DNA of 64,000 bases, from assembly GCF_013522825.1 (NCBI RefSeq), contig NZ_JAAMQZ010000013.1:1-64000 (forward strand), given 5' to 3'. Origin of the DNA: Stutzerimonas stutzeri (GTDB lineage Bacteria; Pseudomonadota; Gammaproteobacteria; Pseudomonadales; Pseudomonadaceae). A program made the translations under genes and the position numbers. Shown piece by piece: positions 1-8,110 of the stretch (the first letter of the stretch is position 1; each line of letters begins with the position of its first letter). The notes under the pieces are model-generated. The model ran no database searches and was not told the origin of the DNA. It worked only from the letters and a program-made list of their open reading frames with translations.

Positions 1-9
1 CCCGGTTGA

Positions 10-124
10 GTGGCCGGATGGCCGTGGAATCAGTGGCCGGATGCGCGTGGAATGGGTGGCCGGATCAGCGTGGAATCGGTGGTCAGATGCTCATGGAATG
101 GGTGGCCAGATGACCGTGGAATCC
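10..124. repeat. Five tandem 23-bp imperfect repeats, likely mobile-element terminus
   Basis: Five head-to-tail units begin at 10, 33, 56, 79 and 102, exactly 23 bp apart. Each follows a pattern close to GTGGCCGGATG, a variable triplet, then GTGGAATSG. There are no unique spacers, so this is not a CRISPR array. Arrays of this kind are typical of transposase-binding sites at the ends of some insertion sequences, and the sequence recalls IS21-family ends. That assignment is from memory of the pattern only. No transposase is visible in the window, so the element body would lie to the left. The 73-codon reading frame over the array is a by-product of the repeat. Confidence 0.6.
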
Positions 125-346
125 GCACTCCATGGGTCTGGCTGGATGGACACACTGTGAGGTTCAGTGCCTTATCGGGACAACCCGCTGCGGCGTACAG
201 GGGCAGACTTGGTGCGATTATTGGTTGCTAGATAGCTTTCAGTGATGTTATTTCATCGCTGAGGTTGTGGCAGTTCTCCAGTTAATTCGATCCTGCCCCT
301 TATCCCAGCAGCTCAGCCGGCTGCACGGGAGTGCAGCCGGAGGGGA
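125..346. other. Non-coding stretch between repeat array and cargo
   Basis: No convincing gene is seen here. The only marked structure is the hairpin at 317-340 listed separately. The left part may still belong to the mobile element that carries the 23-bp repeats. Confidence 0.5.
317..340 (-). terminator. Hairpin downstream of the 4TM gene
   Basis: CCGGCTGCAC (317-326), the loop GGGA, and GTGCAGCCGG (331-340) form a perfect 10-bp stem just after the stop codon of the minus-strand membrane-protein gene. There is no U-tract on either side, so it would be a weak or non-canonical terminator, or a barrier between the cargo and the flanking element. Confidence 0.45.
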
Positions 347-1138
347 TCATTCTGTAGATGTCGATTTTGGTGCCTTCTTTCGTGATGCTGAAGAAGTCAG
401 CGACGGCAGGCACTCAAACAGACGTTCCGCATACACAAACCCCATACGTCTCACGGCACTCTGATCGAAATACAGCAGCCAGGCCGCGAGTAACGCCATC
501 GAAATAAGCAGCGTCAAGCCAGCAGCGAGCCCCGGGTCTGCAAAATGCACGGGGTAAAAATGGGGAGGCGTGATCTGCAGAACCTTTGCAATCAGTAATC
601 CGTAGAGGATTCCCAGGAGGCTCGACAGGATGCCGACAGGCTTCATCGCCAGCATATTGCGGTGGAATCCGTAGGCAATATTCTCTTTCAGTAGGAGTTG
701 CTTATTGGTACGCGTGAGTTCGCGAAGTCGCTTGGTTGCTCCGATGTAGATGTCGTCCGCTTTGTCAGGGTTCGCTGATTCTTCTTCTGCCGTTGGTATG
801 TCAATACCCAGTTTAGTTGTGATCGCAGAGTGGTACCTCTGCTTGCTGACGCTATCGAGAAAATTGTCGCGATGCCGCAGGGCTATGGTTGTAGGCATGC
901 CGCCCCATTTTTTGACTAAAAGCTCTTCAAGCTTTTTGCCGCGCCCACGTGCCACGCTCGCAAGCGCGTAAATGGCGCCGCAGCCGCCAAGTAAACCGAT
1001 AACACCTGTGAGCACAGGATGCTTTGCTCCGTATACGCATAGCAAAGGGACGAGCAATGGCAACGCTACGAGAAGACCTGGAACCACGCGAGCTTTGCGC
1101 TCGTATGGGTCTTTAACTAGTTCGAAAATTGTTGTCAT
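347..1138 (-). CDS. Four-TM membrane protein, candidate effector
   Basis: This is a 263-aa protein with two hydrophobic hairpins. TM1 spans about residues 19-37 and TM2 about 41-62. A roughly 100-residue charged soluble segment follows, then TM3 at about 167-188 and TM4 at about 203-224, with a basic Ser/Thr-rich tail. The layout recalls the four-TM effectors found beside CBASS and related defence genes, but I do not recognise the family. It starts 6 bp after the stop of the WYL regulator gene and has no Shine-Dalgarno of its own, so translation is probably coupled. It is divergent from the MBL/E2-E1-JAB operon. Its GC content is visibly lower than the ICE backbone, as expected for acquired cargo. 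A pore-forming or membrane-disrupting role is inference only. Confidence 0.6.
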   Translation of the reverse strand: MTTIFELVKDPYERKARVVPGLLVALPLLVPLLCVYGAKHPVLTGVIGLLGGCGAIYALASVARGRGKKLEELLVKKWGGMPTTIALRHRDNFLDSVSKQRYHSAITTKLGIDIPTAEEESANPDKADDIYIGATKRLRELTRTNKQLLLKENIAYGFHRNMLAMKPVGILSSLLGILYGLLIAKVLQITPPHFYPVHFADPGLAAGLTLLISMALLAAWLLYFDQSAVRRMGFVYAERLFECLPSLTSSASRKKAPKSTSTE

Positions 1139-1144
1139 GGGAGG

Positions 1145-2056
1145 TCAGGCCTGGGCTGTTAAAGCATCGATGTAGGGTTGGATTTCATCACGATTTCTCA
1201 GCGTGATCTGTTGCGCGAGAGGGTCTGGCGCTTCCTTGGTATGCAAGCCCAAACGCCTTAGCGTGTAGTACAGAAACGCTTGACGGCAGGGAAGCTTGAC
1301 CTGCCCTTCTTCCATGCCGTAATCCAGCTCCAATACTCGTTTTTTGGCTGCAGGCAAATCGGGATGCGGTGCAAGCACTAGCGTCAACACGTTGTGCCAA
1401 TGAGCATCCTGGCTGGAGTCCACATGACTCGGCTCGAAACCTTCGATGTGCAAAATTCGAGCGAGAACAAAATCGCTAAAGCGCTGACGCTTGTGGCAAT
1501 ACGCTCGCACGTGCCAGCGAAAACCGTCATTGCCGAGAGCGTGCGGCGAAAGCAGTCGGATTGACTCGTCTAGAGACGTCATGGACTGGTAGCTCACTCG
1601 AATAGCTTCCTGCTGCCGAATAGCCCGGACCACTGCTTCTACCGTCTCTTCATTGATTGAGCGCCAGGGGGATGGAGCCCAATCTGTTTCGGGGGCTGAG
1701 CCAATAAAGCTGGCTCTCGGTTCGACAACGCCCATCTTGGTTGCCAGTAGTTCCGCTAGATAGCGTTGAGCCGAGCTTCGTTGGTACAGCGGTTGAAAGT
1801 GTGAGGTGGCGGTGTAGGTCTTGGAGCGACGGTCATAGGTCAGATTGCTCGGCGCCAGCTCTGTGTACTTAGCAATGTCCAGTGATGCCTGAGGAACCGA
1901 TATGGCGAAATGCTCGGTGAGATCCATCCGATTGATGCGTCGCTCCCAGCGCAGACGAAAATCGATGAATTGCAACCTGCTCTCCAGACCCCAGCTCAAG
2001 CTCTTGGGCTCAGAGGGTTCGACATTAGTATTCGAGGCTTTTTTCATAGTCACCAT
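1145..2056 (-). CDS. capW: CapW/BrxR-type WYL-domain transcriptional repressor
   Basis: The 303-aa protein has the three-part layout of CapW and BrxR regulators. An N-terminal winged HTH (about 20-100) contains ESRLQFIDFRLRWERRINR and ISVPQASLDIAKY. A WYL domain (about 130-205) carries IRVSYQSM and LSPHALGNDGFRWHVRAYC. A C-terminal WCX domain follows (about 215-300). Family members repress defence operons from a palindromic operator and are released by a ligand or by DNA damage. Here the gene is divergent from the MBL/E2-E1-JAB operon, and two overlapping palindromes fill the intergenic region. The start at 2056 is the first ATG; 2047 is possible. Family assignment is by recognition of sequence pattern and is fairly secure. 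The symbol is by analogy. Confidence 0.8.
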   Translation of the reverse strand: MVTMKKASNTNVEPSEPKSLSWGLESRLQFIDFRLRWERRINRMDLTEHFAISVPQASLDIAKYTELAPSNLTYDRRSKTYTATSHFQPLYQRSSAQRYLAELLATKMGVVEPRASFIGSAPETDWAPSPWRSINEETVEAVVRAIRQQEAIRVSYQSMTSLDESIRLLSPHALGNDGFRWHVRAYCHKRQRFSDFVLARILHIEGFEPSHVDSSQDAHWHNVLTLVLAPHPDLPAAKKRVLELDYGMEEGQVKLPCRQAFLYYTLRRLGLHTKEAPDPLAQQITLRNRDEIQPYIDALTAQA

Positions 2057-2067
2057 CTAAAAAGTAG

Positions 2068-2088
2068 ACGGATATAAAAAATATCCGT
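2068..2088. promoter_or_regulatory. Operator palindrome 1 for the WYL repressor
   Basis: ACGGATAT (2068-2075), five A, then ATATCCGT (2081-2088) is a perfect 21-bp inverted repeat between the divergent starts. It sits between a candidate -35 (TAGACG, 2065-2070) and -10 (TACATT, 2088-2093; 17-bp spacer) for the plus-strand operon. Binding here would block that promoter and probably the divergent one. CapW/BrxR proteins are known to bind such palindromes. Confidence 0.7.
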
Positions 2089-2102
2089 ACATTAAGTGTA
2101 CG
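2086..2102. promoter_or_regulatory. Operator palindrome 2, overlapping the first
   Basis: CGTACA (2086-2091), TTAAG, then TGTACG (2097-2102) is a perfect 17-bp inverted repeat. Its centre is 16 bp from that of the upstream palindrome and it shares three bases with it. It covers the proposed -10 and transcription start of the MBL gene. The half-sites differ from those of palindrome 1, so it may bind a different dimer or act cooperatively. Confidence 0.6.
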
Positions 2103-2137
2103 TGACTGCTGCTTTGGTCGTCTACCTGGAGACCCAG

Positions 2138-3331
2138 ATGCCTACAACCATCACATTCTTTCCCGTAGACAACGGGGATATGGCCCTCATCAAGTTTGGC
2201 GATGTGGACGCAACCACCCTACTGATCGACATAAACATTAGGCAGGACGCTGACGACCCGGATGGGGTGGCACGTGATGTCGCCAGGGATCTGCGAGACC
2301 GTTTGAAGCGGGATGAGAACGGAAGACCTTATGTCGATGCATTCTTGCTGAGCCACCCGGATCACGATCATTGCCGGGGGCTGACGCGGCATTTCTATCT
2401 GGGACCGCTGGACAAGTACCCCGATGACAAAAAGGACGATAAGGACAAGAAAATCGTGATCCGCGAGATGTGGTCGTCCCCCATCGTGTTTCGACGCGCC
2501 AGCAAGACGCACACCCTGAGTGACGATGCCAAGGCATTCAACACGGAGGCGCGTCGGCGGGTGCAGGTTAATCGCGATAAGAATTTTGCTGTTGGGAGCG
2601 GTGATCGTATTCAGATCATGGGCGAGGACATCGACGGAAAAACTGACGATCTCACTCCGATTGTGCGGAGGGTAGACACGAGCTTCTCGACGATCAATGG
2701 CAAGACTTCTGCGTACTTCTCCGCTCTTCTTCTAGCGCCCTTGGATGCCCAGGACGACGAGGAAGAGGAGCAGAATCTGATCAAAAACCAGTCAAGCGTG
2801 ATCCTGAATATCACATTGGCCGCTGACGCACAGACGCCAGATGGCGCGAAGTTTCTTACTGGTGGCGATGCTGAGGTGTTCATTTGGAACCGCCAATGGC
2901 AGCGCCACAAGGCTGAAGCCGATGTGCTTGAGTACGACATTATGCAGGCGCCGCATCATTGCTCTTGGCATTCGCTGTCCGAAGACAGCTGGTCTACCCA
3001 TCGCGAAAAGGCCAAGCTCGACGCCGACGCTCGTAAGGCGCTTTCGCAGACTCGTGACGGTGCCGTCATCGTTGCTAGTTGTATGCCTATTGCAGACGAC
3101 GACAGTGATCCCCCCTGCATCCGTGCAAAGCGTGAGTACGTCGCAATCGTGGGTGAAGCAAATGGCGAGTTTTACTGCACGGGCGAATACCCGAGCGAAA
3201 AATCTGTTGAGCCTCTCGTGTTTACCGTCACTACTCAGGGGGTGCAGCCTCCCTCGAAGAAAGAAGCTGGATCGAAGGCCGCAGCCGTGATTACCTCTGC
3301 GCGTACCCCCATGCCGCACGGCGCATCGTGA
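2138..3331 (+). CDS. ComEC-like metallo-beta-lactamase-fold hydrolase (first MBL)
   Basis: The 397-aa protein shows MBL metal-site motifs: HPDHDH at residues 73-78, GGD with Asp244, and a PHHC motif with His273-His274. This spacing resembles the ComEC/Rec2-like branch, whose members act as nucleases or phosphodiesterases. A flexible Lys/Ala/Ser-rich tail of about 30 residues ends in HGAS. I chose ATG 2138 because GGAG lies 7-10 bases upstream and the in-frame GTG at 2096 falls inside the operator and at the expected transcript start. The stop overlaps the start of the E2-E1-JAB gene (TGATG), so the two are translationally coupled. The substrate is unknown. It may be an effector, or the target of the conjugation enzyme next door. 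Confidence 0.8.
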   Translation: MPTTITFFPVDNGDMALIKFGDVDATTLLIDINIRQDADDPDGVARDVARDLRDRLKRDENGRPYVDAFLLSHPDHDHCRGLTRHFYLGPLDKYPDDKKDDKDKKIVIREMWSSPIVFRRASKTHTLSDDAKAFNTEARRRVQVNRDKNFAVGSGDRIQIMGEDIDGKTDDLTPIVRRVDTSFSTINGKTSAYFSALLLAPLDAQDDEEEEQNLIKNQSSVILNITLAADAQTPDGAKFLTGGDAEVFIWNRQWQRHKAEADVLEYDIMQAPHHCSWHSLSEDSWSTHREKAKLDADARKALSQTRDGAVIVASCMPIADDDSDPPCIRAKREYVAIVGEANGEFYCTGEYPSEKSVEPLVFTVTTQGVQPPSKKEAGSKAAAVITSARTPMPHGAS

Positions 3332-5583
3332 TGGACAGGATTGCGGATGCACTGCATCAGCTTCAGCGGCATCGAGGTCTGGTCCGCGTTGGGGAGCCAA
3401 GGGTAAGCGGTGAATTAACGCAGATCGAAGTCGATGTTGCTGTTGAGCTGCCGAGCCGGTCTCGGCGCTATGGCGTATCCGAGACCGGCGTACGTTCGGT
3501 CGAGACATGCATTCTGGTCTTCGACAATGACTGGCCGCTATCCGCGCCCAAGCCTTTCTTGCGTACGGACTTTCCGCTCAGCTTGCCGCACATCAACCCC
3601 CATCGCGAAGGCGAGTTGGTCTCACCTTGCCTGTTCGAGGGGGCATTGGACGAGCTGCTGCATCGGTTTGGTCTGGACGCGATTATCGATCAATTAATCG
3701 ATTGGCTGCACAAGGCTGCAGCTGGGGCGTTGCTGAATCTTGAGCAGGGGTGGGAGCCGACGCGTCGAGACAGTTGTCCTTCGACCATTGTATTCAGCGC
3801 CGAGAAGGTCGCGTCCGCTGCTCCCGCTGACGGCTCGATTTTGATCGTTCCCGTAAGCTATGTGACGATTGATGATGGCCTATACGCCATCATCAATACC
3901 GAACTGACCGCCCAAGTCGATCCTGTGTTCTATCAGGACGCTCACAACGACAAGCTGGGTAAATGGGGAAACGGTCATACGGCGGCCTTCATCGCACGCG
4001 CTCCAACAACCGACGGCCTTCATCATGTGATCGAACGTTATCAACCGGAGACGGTTTTCGATCTCGCGACGTTGCTTGATCGAGCTGCGGAGCTCGGCAT
4101 TGATCGCGACGCTTTGGCCAAAAGTCTGGATGGTTTTTACGGACACTCGATCCTGGATATGCAACAGGACTCGCGCGGCTGGGTGCATGGTTTGTACGCG
4201 GTTGTGATTCTGACTGTGCAAAGGCCTGTATCGCTTGTGGGCTCACCAGGGCGAAGTATTGAGGTACTGCCCTATGTGGTGCGCTATGAGCTCAACGCTC
4301 AATCGCTCCTAGAGCGAAGCGCCACGGTTCACCCAGCCTTTCATGCGCATGCATTGTCTCCCGAACTGTTGGCAAGGACGTCCGGCATTCCAGCGGCGAC
4401 CACATCTCAGCCGCTGGTCATGCTCGGCTGCGGAAGTGTAGGGTCGAAAATCGCGATGCATCTGGGGCGAGCCGGTTTCGGTTCAATGGCTTTTGTCGAC
4501 AACGAATCCATGTCGCCTCACAACGCAGCACGGCATGCACTCATTGAGCGGGCATCAGTGCTGGTCCCACCTCGAAAGGCTTCTCTGATGAAGACGGCCT
4601 TTGAGGAGCTGTCACATCTTCAATCGCGCGCGTTCGACGCCGACGCAGTGAGCCTACTAGTCGATCCAGCACAGTTCGCCACAGCTGTTCCGCAGGATGC
4701 AGCGCTTATCGTGGACGCAACAGCTTCACTTAAGGTGTTAGCCGCAGAAACACAGTCGACAGCGCTGGATCAATCACCTGCTCGGCTGGTACGGATCACG
4801 ATGTACGGTCAGGGCCGCTGTGTTGCAGTTTTGCTCGAAGGACTTGGCCGCGACGGTCGGGTTGATGACCTCACGGCATTTTTATTCGAGTGCTGCCGAT
4901 TTGTGCCGGAGCTGCGTGCGTCGATTGCCGGTGATACTTCTGAGCCGACGCGTATCTTTGTGGGTGACAACTGCCGCTCACTGACCATGCCAATGTCTGA
5001 TGCCGTCGTTTCGCGGTCTGCTTCACTGGCTGGGCTGCAACTGGAACGCTGGCTCATTGACGGGCTTCCTAAGGAAGCGACTCTTTGCGCTGGGATCTCG
5101 GATGCCGAAGGCCTCGGCATAGCATGGACTCGCACCAGCCTTGGTCCTACCACTGTGCTCGATGTGGCGGACGATGGTGGTTGGAGCATTCGGATTCTGC
5201 ACCCGGTCGCGCAAGCGATCCATGCTGATGCGCTGCGCTGGGGTGCGTTGGAAACAGGCGGTGCCTTGGTCGGCCGCATCTCGTTTGAAAATCGAACCAT
5301 CATCATTGCGGGGCTTGTTGACGCACCGCCAGACAGCGTTCGAGAGGCCGCACGCTTCGTTTTGGGCACCGATGGGCTTGTTCAAAATTTGCTTACTGCG
5401 AATTCGACCTCTTTGGGATATCTCGCCTTTATCGGCACTTGGCACAGCCACCCGAAAGGCGGTGCTCATTCGGGTATAGACCGACATACGTTGCGCGGCA
5501 TCGCCGAGGATGCTGGTGGTCTTCCTGCTGTGTCGTTGGTATGGACTCCGACAGGACTCACATGTGCGGTGGATCGCTGGTAG
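3331..5583 (+). CDS. E2-E1-JAB triple-fusion ubiquitin-like conjugation enzyme
   Basis: The 750-aa protein joins three activities in one chain. Residues about 1-150 look like a prokaryotic E2 with candidate catalytic Cys100 in SPCLFEG. Residues about 360-560 are a ThiF/E1 adenylation domain with GCGSVG (366-371) and VDNESMSPHNAARH; Cys521-Cys522 are candidate thioester cysteines. Residues about 630-750 are a JAB/JAMM protease with Glu641 and HSHP (His705, His707), followed by Ser714 and Asp717. Between E2 and E1 lies a segment of about 200 residues with no recognised fold. CBASS Cap2 (E2-E1) and Cap3 (JAB) are the nearest described relatives by architecture, but no CD-NTase is nearby. The start overlaps the upstream stop; GTG 3328 is an alternative. 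Confidence 0.85.
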   Translation: MDRIADALHQLQRHRGLVRVGEPRVSGELTQIEVDVAVELPSRSRRYGVSETGVRSVETCILVFDNDWPLSAPKPFLRTDFPLSLPHINPHREGELVSPCLFEGALDELLHRFGLDAIIDQLIDWLHKAAAGALLNLEQGWEPTRRDSCPSTIVFSAEKVASAAPADGSILIVPVSYVTIDDGLYAIINTELTAQVDPVFYQDAHNDKLGKWGNGHTAAFIARAPTTDGLHHVIERYQPETVFDLATLLDRAAELGIDRDALAKSLDGFYGHSILDMQQDSRGWVHGLYAVVILTVQRPVSLVGSPGRSIEVLPYVVRYELNAQSLLERSATVHPAFHAHALSPELLARTSGIPAATTSQPLVMLGCGSVGSKIAMHLGRAGFGSMAFVDNESMSPHNAARHALIERASVLVPPRKASLMKTAFEELSHLQSRAFDADAVSLLVDPAQFATAVPQDAALIVDATASLKVLAAETQSTALDQSPARLVRITMYGQGRCVAVLLEGLGRDGRVDDLTAFLFECCRFVPELRASIAGDTSEPTRIFVGDNCRSLTMPMSDAVVSRSASLAGLQLERWLIDGLPKEATLCAGISDAEGLGIAWTRTSLGPTTVLDVADDGGWSIRILHPVAQAIHADALRWGALETGGALVGRISFENRTIIIAGLVDAPPDSVREAARFVLGTDGLVQNLLTANSTSLGYLAFIGTWHSHPKGGAHSGIDRHTLRGIAEDAGGLPAVSLVWTPTGLTCAVDRW

Positions 5584-5628
5584 GTGGAGAACCACCGGCA
5601 CTTCGTTGGTATTAGGCAAGAGGGATGT

Positions 5629-6699
5629 ATGGCTGACTACTTTGAGATCGATTTTCTTGGCGTCGAAACAGCGAAGAGCGGGGATGCAATCACGCTGCGC
5701 TACTCGGTAAATGGCACCGAAGGCATACACGTGGTTGACGGTGGGTATCTGGATACCGGTGATCAGATCGTTGAACACCTGAAAACCTACTATGGCACAA
5801 CGGTTATCGATCACGTGATCCTCACGCATCCGGATCGCGATCACGCCAATGGGCTTCGAAAAGTCTTGGAGCAATGTACGGTCAGGAATCTCTGGATCAA
5901 TAGGCCGTGGATATATGCAGAGCAGTTGATAGATCGATTCGAGACCTATGAGTCAGTGGAAGCGCTGAGGCGGAAATTACGTTCTGTCTACGATGCCACT
6001 GCAGCGCTTGAGGGCATTGCGCTTGAGAAGGGAATCCCCATTCATGCCCCGCTTCAGGGGCAGAGCATCGGTCCCTTCACGGTGATGGCACCGACGCTAG
6101 GTCGCTACATGGACTTAATCGTGGATTCCACGAAGACACCTGAGGCTGTTGAAGAGGGTGCCATGGATAGTGCTCTGAGCAGCATTTTTCGGGCAGTTAA
6201 GGCTGCGACTTCCTACATCAAATCCTTGTGGGGCGACGAGTATTTTCCCTCTGCGCCAACTAGTCGTGAAAATGAAATGAGTGTAGTCCAGTCAGCTGTC
6301 CTGAATGGTCATCGCGTCATGCTTACTGGCGACGCCGGGCGTGAAGCGCTGCAAGAGGTGATTGACTACGCACCTTTTGCGGGACTTACGTTGCCCGGCA
6401 TTCGGTATTTCCAGGTGCCGCATCATGGCGGGCGACACAATGTTTCGACTGAGATTCTGGATCAGTTGGTTGGCCCAAGGTTGGACAGCATGCCAGACAA
6501 ACATACCTGGAATGCCATATGCAGCTCCGCTAAGGCGGATGAGGATCATCCACGGAAGTCGGTGATTCGCGCTGTACTGCACCGGGGTGGGCACTGGGCA
6601 GCAACCGAAAGCAAGAACATACGCATCGGGGCGGGTATTACCCGTGATGGTTGGGTATCAATTCCCCAAGCAGCGTATCCCGAAGAGCAAGAAAGTTGA
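5629..6699 (+). CDS. Second ComEC-like metallo-beta-lactamase-fold hydrolase
   Basis: The 356-aa protein begins ADYFEIDFLGVETAKSGDA, the usual opening strand of stand-alone ComEC-type MBL proteins. Metal-site residues are HPDRDH (67-72), GDA with Asp235, and PHHG with His265-His266. ATG 5629 is preceded by AGAGGG, whereas the GTG at 5584 directly follows the upstream stop and has no supporting sequence features. It is the last gene of the MBL / E2-E1-JAB / MBL operon, 45 bp after the fusion gene. It differs clearly from the first MBL protein and lacks the long basic tail, so the two are probably not interchangeable. Hydrolytic target unknown. Confidence 0.8.
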   Translation: MADYFEIDFLGVETAKSGDAITLRYSVNGTEGIHVVDGGYLDTGDQIVEHLKTYYGTTVIDHVILTHPDRDHANGLRKVLEQCTVRNLWINRPWIYAEQLIDRFETYESVEALRRKLRSVYDATAALEGIALEKGIPIHAPLQGQSIGPFTVMAPTLGRYMDLIVDSTKTPEAVEEGAMDSALSSIFRAVKAATSYIKSLWGDEYFPSAPTSRENEMSVVQSAVLNGHRVMLTGDAGREALQEVIDYAPFAGLTLPGIRYFQVPHHGGRHNVSTEILDQLVGPRLDSMPDKHTWNAICSSAKADEDHPRKSVIRAVLHRGGHWAATESKNIRIGAGITRDGWVSIPQAAYPEEQES

Positions 6700-6784
6700 G
6701 TCTAGTAGAGGCGCGGCCCTGCTTTTTAGGCTCCAGAGCATGGGCAGTCTATGGCCCATTTATCTGTAGTAGGTCCGAGGCTCA

Positions 6785-8110
6785 ATGAAACCACGGTCTT
6801 TCATTCGTGCGCTTGGTGACTGCTGGGACATCGTAAGTACCATCTGGTCTCGATACGAAACCCGCACCCTGACCGAGCGTGAACTGCTGCATATCGTACG
6901 CCCGTTCACTATCGGTACCGACCAGCCTGAGCAGGTTGCAGTCAAGCGCATGGTCGATATCGGCATCCTTTCGGAGTTCTCCCGCGGTGGGCAGGGCTAT
7001 TCGCTGAACCTGCAGATCGTGCCCTTTGTGCAGTTTTTGCTTGATGAGCAGAGTCTGGGCTTGATCGAGGAGATCAGCGCTAACGCCAACAGGCTCGAGG
7101 GGCACCTTGAAGAGCTGGCTGCGGCCCTGCTCAGCGGTCGGCGCACGGGTTTTTTCGCCAAGTCCCAGGAGATGCAGTCGCGCTTTCAGACGTTGCGCCG
7201 CATGGTCGAATCTAATACGCGTGCTATCTACGCGCTGGTGGACAAGGCCAAGCGCTCGGATCAGAGCCAGCCGCTGGCCGAGCGTTATGAGCAGGTGATC
7301 AAGGCCTGGGACGAGTACGTAACACCGGCACTACAGATGAAGAGCATGGGTGGGCCGTTCGATCTTTCGCTCATGCGCATCAAGCGCACTCTGCAGGAGT
7401 GGCAGCAGGACCCGGCGCTGCACCTGCTGAGTATGGATGATGCACGCTACGAAATCGACAGCATCCTGTTTCGCATGCTCGATTTTCGCGAGAGTCTCAA
7501 TCATTCGATCGAGAACATGGCGAGCCATCTGGCGCCGCTGGTGCGCCAGGCGCAAATTAATGCGCGCATTGCCCAGGGAGCTGCGCTGGGCCTTCAGGAC
7601 CTTGGCCACCACAACAGCCAATTGGCGCGCAGCGACACTCTGGCCCTGCCGCCGCGCAAGCGACGCGTCCATAAGCCTGACCAGGATTCGCTGCAGGCCT
7701 GGTGGGCGCAGCTCAAGGAGCTACAGTCGATTGCTCCCGACGCGATTCTCGTGCGCGTCCCCTCGGCCGCAGCGCTCGAGGCCCGCGAGCGGCGGGAGAT
7801 GTCCCCGCAGATGCTCTTGTGGCTGAAGAGTCAGCAGCCTGTCGAGGATGTCGTCGCGAAGCTGATGGTTCAGTACCCCAAGGCCCGGCCTGACTCGGTG
7901 TTGCGCGTGCTGACCCGCTTGACGATGGAAGATAAGACTGCGCCTTTCATCCAACGCCACGACGACATGCAGCACTACCGATTCGAGGACCTCGAAATCC
8001 GTATGAACCGGCGCTCATACAATGCCGAACCGGCCCCGCGGCGATTGGCCCCGATCGCCTTCTACAGCCATTACGAACCCTTGCCTACCCGGGAACCCGC
8101 CGATGGATGA
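6785..8110 (+). CDS. mksF: MksF (JetA) kleisin-type subunit of a Wadjet/Mks condensin
   Basis: This 441-aa protein is the first gene of an MksF-MksE-MksB-MksG operon. It has a winged-helix start (about 1-90) with LTERELLHIVRPFT and VDIGILSEFSRGGQGYSLN. Long helical middle segments follow. In this family the kleisin bridges the SMC heads. Family members load with MksB and MksE and restrict closed circular plasmids. ATG 6785 has GAGG five bases upstream. It overlaps mksE by 8 bp. Identification rests on gene order, sizes and the MksB and MksG partners, as this subunit diverges quickly. Confidence 0.8.
   Translation: MKPRSFIRALGDCWDIVSTIWSRYETRTLTERELLHIVRPFTIGTDQPEQVAVKRMVDIGILSEFSRGGQGYSLNLQIVPFVQFLLDEQSLGLIEEISANANRLEGHLEELAAALLSGRRTGFFAKSQEMQSRFQTLRRMVESNTRAIYALVDKAKRSDQSQPLAERYEQVIKAWDEYVTPALQMKSMGGPFDLSLMRIKRTLQEWQQDPALHLLSMDDARYEIDSILFRMLDFRESLNHSIENMASHLAPLVRQAQINARIAQGAALGLQDLGHHNSQLARSDTLALPPRKRRVHKPDQDSLQAWWAQLKELQSIAPDAILVRVPSAAALEARERREMSPQMLLWLKSQQPVEDVVAKLMVQYPKARPDSVLRVLTRLTMEDKTAPFIQRHDDMQHYRFEDLEIRMNRRSYNAEPAPRRLAPIAFYSHYEPLPTREPADG

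Noticed and set aside
10-124. CRISPR array
   Set aside because: Units are directly adjacent with a 23-bp period and no unique spacers, and no cas genes are nearby.
2096-2137. GTG at 2096 as start of the first MBL protein
   Set aside because: It lies inside the second operator palindrome and at the expected transcript start, while ATG 2138 has a good Shine-Dalgarno.
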